A stretch of DNA of 64,000 nucleotides, taken from NCBI RefSeq assembly GCF_963576545.1, contig NC_083647.1:6243507-6307506 (forward strand), written 5' to 3'. The stretch's first letter is position 1. The number at the start of each line of letters is the position of its first letter. The position numbers were made by a program, and so were the translations under genes. The stretch is from Limanda limanda (taxonomy: Eukaryota; Chordata; Actinopteri; Pleuronectiformes; Pleuronectidae). A model generated the notes under the pieces. The model made no database searches, was not told the DNA's origin, and saw nothing but the letters and a program-made list of their open reading frames with translations. Below are positions 30,420-47,998 of the stretch, one piece after another.

Positions 30420-32300
30420 GACACACGCAACTTACACACACACTTGCATAAGGTGTTACTGCCATACCCTCAGAGATACACACACACACACAAACACACT
30501 GACATACAACATAGAAATGCAAATAATACATATGGACATTCATACATGCTTCTCCCTACCCACCCTTCCCATAATGCCTTGCTGTGGCTGTGACTCTTGT
30601 GTGTGGGAGTAAGTCTGTGCCGATACATTGCTCGTTTATGTCAGTCTGCACTTTTTGTGTGCCTGTTTGTGTCTGTGCATGTACACCCATGTTTGTGTAT
30701 GTGCGGCCACATGACGTCTGTGCATATTCTGTGCGTGTGTTTGTTTTATGTCCTGTTCACAGATGTAAATAAGTTCCAATTAGATTCGTTACTGTGACAT
30801 TGTCAGCATTCGCAAACCTTAAAGTTTACATTTTGTTTACATGTTATTAAGTACCAAAACAAACACACACACTCACACACACAATTTCATGATCCTTTCA
30901 CACACTGAGGGAAGATCTAGAAAATTTACAAAAATTGCTTATGGGCAGTTAAATAGTTTTATTAATGTAATCCTTTATAGGCCAAATCTACTTGTTGACT
31001 CAAAAACACACACACATTCACCTCTGGCTGGAGAGAATTGTTACTGTAGGACTGACTCACAACAGCAGAGACCCACATGATCACGGAAGAAGCCATCAAT
31101 CAAATTGAAATGCCAAAAGAAGGGCTGCATTTACATGCACACACAATCAAGATTCGATTTTTAACAGCAAATGCTCAAGTAATCGCCAGTTTCAACTGAA
31201 TCACATGTAATCGTATGTGTAAACTGTATTTACACTAGTATCATGGGAGGTTTCCCTATGGGAATCACTGACATTGAAGGAGTAGACGTGCACAAGTTTT
31301 CACTTCCTGACTGAGTGTAAGGTGATAACACAAAAATATGTGACTGCAGTAAAAAGGAAGCTAGAGCCTATGTTAGCATAAAGGCTTTCTCCACTTGGTA
31401 AACAATAAAATGCACTCCCCAGTTTCTCTACAGGTCACTAATTAACATGTTCTATGTTGTGTAATCCGTACAGAAACATGTTTAAATAACAACACACAGA
31501 TTGTGCGACTGTTGCATCTCCTACCTTTGTCTTCCGCTGCATTTTCTCTGTCTACTTTTTCACTGAATAACAGTGGAAAACATCATTAATGAACTGTAAA
31601 GATGATGGTAGATACATGTTGCTCATCTAGGGTAATCGACGCTAAACCAATAAGCTCCTAGCGTTATAATTAGTCAACAGACATGTAAGTGTTCGTCTCA
31701 AGAGCAACGAGATCGATTTCTCAAAATGTCTATTGTTTTAAAATCATCTATTGCTGTAGAGTGATTCCATTTCCACATGAATAAAGGTTTTTAATGATCG
31801 CAATCTGTTTGGAAAAGCTGAGTGTCACACACATAAGAGCAGAAACCAGTTAGTTTCATATAAACTGCAGCTCCTGTCAAATATTTCTATTTTAACTCCA
31901 GGAAATCTACTCCACTCACAGCACAAATCATGAGTCCGATGTTGTGTTGTGTGTAAACGCAGCCTCTGTGACTGTTGTGTCTTTGCCCTGTCGCACAATC
32001 ACGTTAAATACAACCAGAGGAATATAGCTCTTTTTAATTTTTTATTGTTTGATGATGAATACACAGAGTTCTCATTGTACATTCGATTGTTCCAAGTGTA
32101 ATATTACTGTTATTATTTTAGAGAGTAAATTATAATTCTATTTTCTGGAGAGCAATGTTACTGGGGTGCTGTGGGAGGAGAGGAAGGATGAGCTGATTCA
32201 GTTTGTTTATATGAGCCCTGTCAGTGAGTCCTTAGTGCTGTAAATGAATGACTGATATAACAATGATATCAATGAATCAGACAATAAAATTGGTTAAAAA
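30420..32300 (+). other. Probable ttc7b 3' UTR
   Basis: No coding frame after the ttc7b stop. An AATAAA at 32283-32288 followed by T-rich sequence could end the transcript. It includes short CA stretches (30476-30492, 30863-30885). The extent is inferred. Confidence 0.4.
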
Positions 32301-33389
32301 CATCTGAGTATTATTTGTCTTTTTTCTGTTACTAGATATAGTGAATGTTGATGACCTCTGTGCTCTCTCCCTTTCATGAACTCTATTTAAACTCGTTAAA
32401 AAAATATTAACTGTCAGGCTTAAAATTATTTGTTTGTATCTATATCTATATGTGTGTGTGTGTGTGTGTGTGGTCTTCCCTTTGGCTGTGACCTGAGGGG
32501 GTCAACAGTGTGTGTTACTATCTCAGGTGAGTGTCTGTCAGTGGCTGGGTGTGTCCTCCTTTGTGTGTCTTTAATCAGAGGATTACAACACTGACAGGCT
32601 TTGTTCTCGAGTGTCAGGAAGCTAAAGCTGTGTCCGACTGCCCCTCCTCCTCCGCCTCACCTTTTTCCACCGGAGGTCCCTGCCGCAGGTATCTCAGGTA
32701 TCACTTAACAGTTCGTCCAGCAGCAGCGGTGGCTCTGTTGCTTTTCAGTCTTTTTGAATTTCACTTGGTGGTAATGACATTTTAATGTGGTGTTGAAAAG
32801 CAACTTTACATTTAGAACAATCTCTCGTAGGAGATCCGTCTGACAAACTCCTCTTTTAAACCTCTCATTGAAGACACCTCTTTATAGGTGTGCTTTCTCC
32901 TACCTCTGACCCTACGGACTAGTTTAATCGTTTTATAATTAAATATAATTTTATCTTGTTTTTACACTTTCCTCCTCTGCAACATTTGTAATTCCCATGT
33001 CTGTGCTCTGTGATTTCCAAGTTGCTTTTAAACAGTTTCTTATTTTTTGTTTTCACTGTTTTCTGTTGTTTGCTTTCAATTTTTGTTCTTAACTTGTGAA
33101 GCACCTTGTAACTGTTTTATAAAGTGATATATAAATAACTTTTACTATTAATTTGATTTAAAAATGTGTTGTATATGCACGTATATGTATACAAATATGT
33201 GCATACATGTAAAAGAAATGTCAGTAAGACATCACTTGGAGATTGTGTAGTGAAAGTACATTAGACGTCTAGATTTTACATTAGAATTTGTCTTTACAGC
33301 ATTTACATATTTTTTATTGAATGCTTGACATTTTCTGCCCATGTGTTTAACCCCAATGCCCGATTGTTTGTTATTTTCTTACGTTCACT

Positions 33390-33510
33390 GTAAGCAAGAT
33401 TACACAAAAACTACAGATGAATAATCATGAAACCTGCTGGAAGGATATGGTATGGGTCAGGGGAAAAGATTTGACATTTCTGTACGGGTCTGGATCAGCC
33501 GAGACAGTTT
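33390..33510. repeat. Partial copy of the 'CCTCCGCC'-type teleost repeat
   Basis: Reads GCAAGATTACACAAAAACTA, ATGAAACCTGCTGGAAGGAT, GGTATGGGTCAGGGGAAAAG and GGGTCTGGATCAGC, matching the inner part of the element at 3105-3380. It abuts a LINE fragment. Confidence 0.5.
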
Positions 33511-33514
33511 AATT

Positions 33515-33960
33515 TATAAAGCACAACTTATAAACACAGGTAGATTCACGCAGAGAGGTGAGCACAGTGAGGACGGCGAGAAGGAGCACCGAAGAGGAGA
33601 ACATCTTGTCTAGGCTGGGGATAGGACGTACTAGACTCAATAATGCACTGCACTTAATAACCAGACATCTAACAGGATTATGTGATTACTGCCAAATAGA
33701 GTGAGTGGAGCATGTAATGCTTCACTGCAATAAGTATGTTAGAGAACGAGAAAAGCTAAAGAGGGAAATTGCAAGGCGTGTAGTGGAAGAACTGAGCTTG
33801 GAAGTAATATTTACCATTGGAATATAGGGAGTATGCTCCATTATCTAAGGGAGACAGGAATGGACAAAATAATTTAATATGGCCTAGATAACGCAGTAGG
33901 TTGCCATCCGCTGCTAGAACGAACAAAGAAGAAGAAAGAGGAGCTATGAAATATCAAGGG
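33515..33960 (+). mobile_element. Decayed LINE 3' fragment with CCHC-type C-terminal motif
   Basis: The plus frame over 33590-33825 reads LSRLGIGRTRLNNALHL, then TRHLTGLCDYC, one in-frame stop, then VEHVMLHCNKYVRERE, ending TIGI and a stop. The spacing C-x2-C then H-x4-C is the zinc-knuckle-like end that many non-LTR polymerases carry after the RT. It is broken and lacks the RT core, so it is a dead 3' remnant. Confidence 0.7.
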
Positions 33961-36327
33961 TAATAAGAGACATACTGATCGAATGGGGAAGAAGAGGAGG
34001 AAGTAGGATATTGAAAAATAAATAAAGAAGACACAACAGTCTAAAATAAAACAATTAAAATAAAGTTAAATACAATGATGGTTTGAGCTTGTGAAATAGT
34101 ATATTTAAAGGCAATGGGATACAAATAAGACCCATAATAATTTGTATGTGGTTGTACCTGAAATCAGACGTTTAACTGGTGTTTTTATAACATATTGATT
34201 GGACAACTTATCAGTATAATGCAGAACATAAGAGCAACAGTTAATCTTTGAATTTTCTGAATTACTAAATATCGTCAAATTTGGGGGTGCATTTTCCTAC
34301 GTCCTCGACAGTAAAGCAGAGGCCAATCTCCAAAGTTTTTCTTTTTCTTGTAGTATATTTATTGCTGGTACTATCTTAATTTGAGGAATTTTACTTTTAC
34401 TCAATTGTTAGATTTTAACAAGGATGCATTGATATTCTTCAATTGTGACATTGATTTTTTTAAGATTCCTGTACTTATTAGCCAGAGGCTTTTCCACACA
34501 TCTTTACCCTCTAACATCACAGACAGTTGAAGCTTTTTATAGGTGTACAAGCAGAACAATATGCATAGAGCTTGTTGAACTCACCTCACATCATATCAGA
34601 GAAGAATGGCACATGGGAGAGGTCATAAACCTCAAGGCCCAACTGTCTTCTTGAATTCAATCCAGCTGCACCAAATTACACACCGTCATGAATGTCATTC
34701 CCCTCAAATGTGGCAGATCGTCGTCAGCAAGATCCATGAATTATTCCCAGGGAAATTGGTGAAAATGTCTAAAAACTCAAGCTCAATGTTAAAGAAAGTC
34801 AAATTGTAAATGGTTCTTCCCTGACTGATAATGCTGCTAAATAACAGGACAAACAAATGCACAGTAAAACAACAACCTTGACTATAAGGTACAAATAGAC
34901 ACATGCTGAGGTCTAATTGGTTGATTTCTCCTGAGGCCAAACACCCCATTAAGTGATCAAAATGTGAAGAGGGAATCATCTCTGTCTTGTCCCTTTGAAC
35001 AGACCCACAGACACACACCATGTTTACAACGCTGATGCTGAAGTGATGCTGTGTTGCAGCAGTTTTTATTTTATAACGGGTGGTTTCCTACATCATAGTG
35101 TTTCCCCCAGAAAACAGCTTCTGTGCTACATCTTGACTAGAACAGGATGATTTTTTTTTGTTTATATTGGTTATAACTAATTACTCACATGAGCACATTC
35201 TCATAAATATAAAATATGAACATAATTAAAGCTTGGTGGATGAGTGGATGAAGCTACATACTGAAAATCTGTCCTGTGTAAGGCTCTGTACTCTCTCCCC
35301 ACATCATTCTTCTGGATGAAAATCTGAAATATTTATGTACATGAACGCCAGCGCCAGGAGAAGGGATTTGTGAGTCTGTTTGTGTAAGAGTGTGTGCACG
35401 TGTGCCAATCTACATATTTTGCACATTTGTGGCCATCAGAGGAGATACAGAGAGAATCTTCTCAACTGGAAGCCCTGTTAATGTTAATAATGCTGGAGAG
35501 GCAGCTCACTACTAACAGAGCAGCAAGATATTAATACACTTCAGACGCTTACATAACTCCAGCTGCTCTGTGTGTTACATGGATAACTAACACCTCCCAC
35601 ACTCCTCCATCCCTCTGTCTTTCCTCTCTCCCCCATCTCTGCCTGACTGCTTCTCATCACAACGAGCAGATCCTGCCTTTCTAGGTTCTATCAATAGTAC
35701 AGATATCAAGTGGTACTGCTCTCCAATACACACCAAGTATGGTGTTTATGTGAAAACTGGTTGTTAAAGCCCAGTATATTAGCTTTTCACTCAGAAGACA
35801 GAGGGAGGTGTTTCATCAGGATGTCAATCTGTTCTTTTTTTATCCCTCGCTCTCTTCCTCAAGTCCTTGGATTCAATTATTGTCTTTCAACCTCTCCTTC
35901 TCTTGCTCTCTCCACAAACTCCCACGGTTTTCTCCCTCTCTTTTCACTTCCACCCATCCCATGCCTGGCTCTGTTGCCAAGCAACACCTCATCTGCAGAC
36001 CGACGATATTGGCAATCCGGAGTCTCTTCCCCCCCCACACACACATCGACTTACTTTTTGTATCATTACACTAGCAAAAAACTTCAAATTAAAATCAACT
36101 TGTGAACATGCGCCTTTTAAACTAACAACTTTACATTCTGCCAGAAATGTTCTTTATTAAAATCTGTATCAGCAAGAAAAATTAATTAAGGTAACCATGG
36201 TGACATGTTTAAACAGGTGGAGATTCCCCCAAAGAATCCTCCTTCACTTGGAGAGGACACAAGTCAACCACCAACATTAACACAGAAAACAGACTTGAAG
36301 ACTCAATGAGTTCTTAGTTCATGGTAT

Positions 36328-36333
36328 TTTATT
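36328..36333 (-). other. calm1 polyadenylation signal
   Basis: Minus-strand AATAAA (TTTATT on plus), about 1.16 kb after the calm1 stop. It suggests a 3' UTR over 36310-37493. Confidence 0.5.
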
Positions 36334-37493
36334 GGAAAAACAAAATGTAAAGACTAGCATGTACAACTTGGAATGCAGATCAACTGAACTGAACAGAACA
36401 GTCGGACTGGGCCGGGCCTCGCCGCACCCACACTCTCTCTCACACACACAGACACTCATGCACGCCAACTCATACACAAACACGAGATAGAAATGCTGCT
36501 AAGCACCGACCCTGCCCCCACTAAACTGAAATTAACCCCCCGGTGAATGACATGCACGCAATGTTGGAGGCAATATACTCGACCTGAGCACGCTTCAGGG
36601 AGGAATAACCTGATTTTAGATGACTGACCCCAAACTTCATAATCGTTTTTAAATCTCCACCTTTGAAAAAAAGTACTCATGGGAATGTAATTGCCCCAAA
36701 CATTGCTATTGTGCATCACTTTAAAAGCCCACCCAACCCCTCCAAAAGTCTAGGACACACCCACCACCCGAGGAGTGAAAATCTATGCCCCACCAAGGCC
36801 TCACCCTCAAAAAAGGTAAACACACAAAGGATAAAGCGAGTATCCTGACATGCCAGAAACACAGAATCTAAAATTAGTTCTTATTTATTCCATTTTAATA
36901 TTTTTCTTAAAAATATCTCTGTCGTCACGGACTTCATTTAGGTAAGCAAACTGCAGGTTCCGCTGGTTCACTCACTCCCATCCATCTGTTACCTGACCCC
37001 GCCCCTTCCTCCTCTCAGTGGGTCCCAGGTCGACCTGAGGCCCGACATCAGCCCTCTGCGTTTGGGCTCTTGACAGTAAACCCATCTAAAGCTGCATGCA
37101 TGAAGAACAGAAAGAAAGAAAACAGAAAGTCGTAGAAGAAAGGCGATTGGCAAGCCCAAATAATTATCATGACGTCAGGCAGATGGAACCAGGAAGCAGG
37201 AGAGCGGAGGCCAAACCAGCCGGCTGTGGGGGGGCTGCTTGGTTGAGATCTGATTGGGCAGCTCAGTGCTGGAGGGGGGGTGGGGGAATACAAGCCAGTA
37301 CATGCAGATTCATTTAGGGTTTTTTCTTTTCGTCTTTTAACTTATTTGAGCTTGTTTATATGGACAAATTTTCAGTTTTCCAACATTCAGTTTAAGTTGT
37401 CTATACAGAACAGTATGAATAAATGTAGATTTTTGCAGTAAGAGGTAAGTGAAACATTTGACTGATTCTGAATCTGTGATGTGAGAGCCCAGT

Positions 37494-43794
<6,301 letters not shown>

Positions 43795-45224
43795 GTCTGT
43801 GAAAGGTGGAGACGTCGGTGCGCTAATGCTACAGGAGGAAATGGACGGCTGCCTCTGAATGAGCCTGGCTGGAGGAGGGCAGGCGGGACGAAGCACCGCT
43901 GCGAGGCTCCGGTATTCCTCCGCAGCGTGGAGAGGCGTGCGCGCGCACACCAGCCTACGAACCTTGCTCGTAGGAAATATTATTCCTAACAGGTGCTGCC
44001 ATCATTAATAACATCATTACATTAAAAAAAATCACTATTATTATGTTCATTGTAACAACAAGTCTGACACAACTGTTCCTGGTCTCTGTCTCCTCTTTCT
44101 CTTTCTTCTATCTGTCTCTATTGCTCTCTCTCTCTTTCTTTCGTTCTCTCTCTCATTCCGCCAGTATCTCTTATTCCAGAGCTGCAGGATCCAGATCTGA
44201 CGCAACTCAATAACATGAACAACAATTATTATTATCATTATTAACTGGTACTGGTTTTAATAATAATATCATTACATCTATAAATATCACTTGACTTTTT
44301 TCTCTCCACTGTCACCCGTCTTGCTTGTTGTTGGGTTAAGGTCCTGACCGTACTATGTCAAGTGCCTTGAGATAATGTATGTTGTGATCTGTAAGAATAC
44401 AAATCAAATGGAGTAACCCCCATGAATATTGTTGCCTAAGATTTTTAGGTTTATAAGTACATTTAAAGCCATAAATGAGAGACAGAAAGTGATGTCAAGG
44501 TTATGTCTTGAGGTCAATTAGAAAACAAATAGTAAAAGGAACCTCTTATCAGTCACACACATGTTTCACCTGATAGCAATAGGATGTTTATGCATTGAAA
44601 CTTACAGCATCAGTCAGGCAACTGGTCCATTGGGCTGCAAGTCTACATGGCCTGTAGCCCAGTGTCAATAAATGTCTACAAGTATTGAGGATAACTAAGA
44701 CAATCCTATTTCTGGTCAATTATTGGAATATTATTTTAAAACCAGACACAATTGAATTAATTGTACAACTTTGACTTTGGGAGACTTTCTCTGGGAAGTA
44801 TCTTGAATAGAATTTAGTGTATGATTCCGTGCTGTTCCTTATCAAACAGACTTAAATATACCCTCCAGTGTCTGTCTACTCTGAGACTCTTCTTTGTGGC
44901 CACATGTCCCGGCCTCACAGCACCGATCATAGAGTCTGCTGATGTCTCTTGGCCAATTAGCTGCAATAACAGGTGGTATTAAAGTCATAGTCAGACATTA
45001 TCAGTGTAATCTGAACCTGTTTAACTGCCATAGGGATCTAATCTATGCATGACATTGTGTCGGCCTAAATTCCAATGAGAAAGTAGAGTTATACGACAGC
45101 TACGACCATATAACTAAGTCATTGTATTTCCAGAAAAGACTAAGTCAACTTCATTATTTATCATTACACATATTTTTAAATAAGATGTAGCATTGTAGGC
45201 TATATACTCTGTATGTAAAGTTAA

Positions 45225-45265
45225 TTTCCCTTCGGGAGTCAATGAAGTTATCTATCTATCTAGCT
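45225..45265. repeat. Non-LTR-type 3' tail with tetranucleotide repeat
   Basis: TTTCCCTTCGGGAGTCAATG then AAGTTATCTATCTATCTAGC. A 'TTCCC...GGGA-TCAATAAAGT' word followed by CTATC repeats is the usual 3' end of CR1/L2-type elements in fish. Confidence 0.55.
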
Positions 45266-45359
45266 AAATATAGCCCAGTGAGATGTAGTATTTTATTATA
45301 GGTCCTTTATCAATGGAAAAACATATTCATAAGTTTTAATAGATAATTGGGTTGTGACT

Positions 45360-45680
45360 GTTCACCTCTAAAGAAAGAGTGGCACTGATCGTCAGACAAA
45401 TCGCACGTATCAGCGCGCACAGTAACACGGACACTGGCGGACTATTTTGCCTTATGATGAGTTTTATCCAAGCGGAAGGATACGTTGTACACGTCTCGTC
45501 AGGCGGCACCGGGGAAGTTGCGGTGGAGTTTTTGAGAGGCGGACTCTGATTGGACAGAGCGAAGCCGCAATATTCTACACGCTGTACAGTCGCCGCTGAT
45601 TGGCCAATGCGGATCTGCAATGCGTCAAACCACGGCGCGGCAGAGGAAGTAGGAGGGAGAGTCTCCGCGCTGAGTGGAGA
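45360..45680. promoter_or_regulatory. Promoter-like block with inverted CCAAT boxes
   Basis: Contains CTGATTGGACAGAGCG near 45546 and CTGATTGGCCAATGCGG near 45596 (an ATTGGCCAAT palindrome) within CpG-bearing sequence (CGCACGTATCAGCGCGCAC, CCACGGCGCGGCAG). It stands about 1.6 kb upstream of the calm1 initiator exon. It might be a distal calm1 promoter or that of an unseen transcript. Confidence 0.3.
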
Positions 45681-45800
45681 GGAAGAGGACACATGATGGA
45701 GGAGGAGGAGGATACATGATGGAGGAGGGGGAGACATGATGGAGGAGGGCGAGAGAGGATGGAGGAGGAGGAGGAGACAGGGTCGAGGAAGAGGAGGCAG
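45675..45800. repeat. GGA-rich imperfect tandem
   Basis: Repeats of ATGATGGAGGAGG and GACATGATGGAGGAGG, purine-only over long parts. The 179-residue minus-strand frame across it is a composition artefact. Confidence 0.75.
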
Positions 45801-46094
45801 GGGAAAACTTCCTGGTTGTTCTAAGCTGTTTGCAAATAGTGTTTCTGAGTAAACATCAAGACACACACATGCCAAATAAAGTTTAAAAAGTACTTAAGTA
45901 AGTTGAAAATACTCAAACTTTGACATGTTTTACAAAGGCACTTTTACATTATGAAATTAAAATTAAAATGTTAAGCTATCACTGGCATAAAGTAGAACTC
46001 TAACTTTAAACAAATGCACGTTGTAAACCTGTCTGTTTGTAATGTTCTCTTATTCTTTTTCCTTTGTTGCTTTCGAGCTACTTCAGAATTATTG

Positions 46095-46430
46095 TTTGTC
46101 TTTTTGTGTGCTGAACATTGTGTGCAGAGTGAAGACAATTTTGTGCTTATCCTACCTGGTTCATATGCAGTGAAGATTTTAAAGTAAATGTTTTTCATTA
46201 AATTAACCAGAATTTACTTTATTGTTTATGTCTGTGCTTTATGGATACGTTTGAATAAATTAACTGAACTGCTGTTATTTTGTCATAAATTGCATGTTGT
46301 CTTCAGAGCCAAGTTCACAACTTTTCAAAATAAAAGATCTGTAATTCAGCATTTCAGCAAAGAAAAAAAACTTTAGCTTTTACTTTAAATACAAATTGCC
46401 AGACAGAAATTTATTCTATGAATGTTGCTG
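46095..46430. repeat. Dispersed repeat, copy B (matches 19795-20115)
   Basis: Same order of phrases as copy A: TTGTGTGCTGAACATTG, TATGCAGTGAAGATTT, CAAGTTCACAACTTTTCAAA, AATAAAAGATCTGTAA and ATACAAATTGCCAGACAG, then a TCTATGAATG end like TCCTATGAAGTG in copy A. Same orientation in the window. Confidence 0.75.
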
Positions 46431-47147
46431 CCATCATGGAGGTCATCGCCACAAGACCTGTGAATGTCTGTCAGTCGGATATGGTGAAATAAAAATTATT
46501 AAATTATCATATTTTTATTAGCTACTTGCCCCAGTGACCGACCACTGCTGTAGTTTATCAGGGGACGTAGAGGAAGACACGTTCAACTATGTCAGCAAAC
46601 CCAACTCCCCCACTGACAGGTACAGAGCGCTGGTCGCCTGTTCGCTCAACATCCAAATTGCATGAAATTGGACACTGCACTTCCTCAGGCCATCAACTAT
46701 ACACAGGGCGAGTATGAAGCTGATGAGATGAACGTTTTGCAAGATATGCGTTCCACATACAGACAGGCAGGCAGACGTTTGTTTGTGTATTCTGCACTTA
46801 AACATTAACAGATCTACATCATACCCAGCATGGATAAGAATCATATTTATTGACATTGTTTGACAACGTTTTATTTGCTGTGAAAATAAAGCATCTTCAG
46901 ATATTATGTACACAGGATGGCTCTTTGTCCATCTTTGGATAAAATTGTTTAAACTTCAGCGCTCAATACAGCAACTGTGTGTGTGTGTCTGTGTGTGTGT
47001 GTGTGTATGTGTGTGTGTGAGCATCTGACTTTGCGTATGTCTGCTATTGTTAACAAGTGTGCCCGTATGTTGGTTGACCTGATACCAGAAAAGCAGACTC
47101 AGTGAGTAATTGACAATGTGTGTGTACGTGTATGTGTGTATGTGTGT

Positions 47148-47957
47148 TTAGTCTTCCAGTAGTATATCCAGTTCTTCCAAAGGCAGTCTGACTCGAAGCT
47201 CTTTCTCTGTCATCAGATCTACAAACTCCTGCAGTTGCTTGGGGAACAGCTGTACCGCATCCATGTACAAACCCTGATATCACACACACACAAACAAACA
47301 CAGACATTTGCATAAATCCAAATTTACATTCATACACACCCACACAAACAAAGAGAAAGACAATCAGTTGTTATAACATGTATTTTTTGAATGTACAATA
47401 TAAAAATAGAAGTGGACAGGGATCAGCTGCTGTTAGGAAATACCACTCGAATGTCTGTGTCTCACCTTGGCCCAGGGAATATTCTGTAAGGCTTTATAGA
47501 AGATCCCAGTGGCTTTATCCACCTTCCCTTCTGACACCTATAAATACACACACACATGCAAACAGATTACACACATGCAAACACATTACATACACACAAC
47601 CAAGACAGGACTTTACTGACGTTCAATATTTGTGCAATGAAACGTTCAAACTAGACAAAGTAAGTCTGTGTAGGCTGGTCTGTTAGTTCTTATAGTTATG
47701 AAATACAAATAGGTCCCTAAGGTCAGAGATACAAAAGTTGAAGGACATGGGAGCCTTTGGGATCTTAAACAAACAGCAGGTTTTTTGAAAGAGCACACAA
47801 TATTTCTTGTTATGATATATATATATATATATACAAGATATAAAATATATATTTGAGATAATTAACAGCGATGATCAGGCTTGTGGAAGTGCTTGTATAC
47901 CTAGTGTAGAATAGGAAATGAGTTCAAGTCAGTGGAGCATCCCCACAAGAGCAGTAC

Positions 47958-47998
<41 letters not shown>

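Larger units (their letters stand above)
32301..36310. other. Intergenic spacer between convergent ttc7b and calm1
   Basis: AT-rich, no gene recognised. It holds a (GT)n run at 32450-32472, a partial 'CCTCCGCC'-type repeat (33390-33510) and a LINE 3' fragment (33515-33960). The rest (34000-36300) shows only short chance frames. Confidence 0.5.
43951..47147. other. Spacer between calm1 and the nrde2 3' end
   Basis: No gene recognised. It holds a (CT)-rich stretch (44085-44160), a non-LTR-like tail with CTATC repeats (45225-45265), a CCAAT-bearing promoter-like block (45360-45680), a purine-rich tandem (45675-45800), copy B of a dispersed repeat (46095-46430), candidate nrde2 polyA signals (46832, 46872) and a (GT)n run (46977-47018). 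Confidence 0.5.

Noticed and set aside
35710..36160. Overlapping plus frames of 88-131 codons downstream of calm1
   Set aside because: Pyrimidine-rich sequence with several equally open frames, no splice context and no recognised domain.
45336..45875. 179-codon minus-strand frame
   Set aside because: It runs through the GGA-rich tandem and a promoter-like block; Ser/Pro-rich composition follows the repeat and there is no family resemblance.
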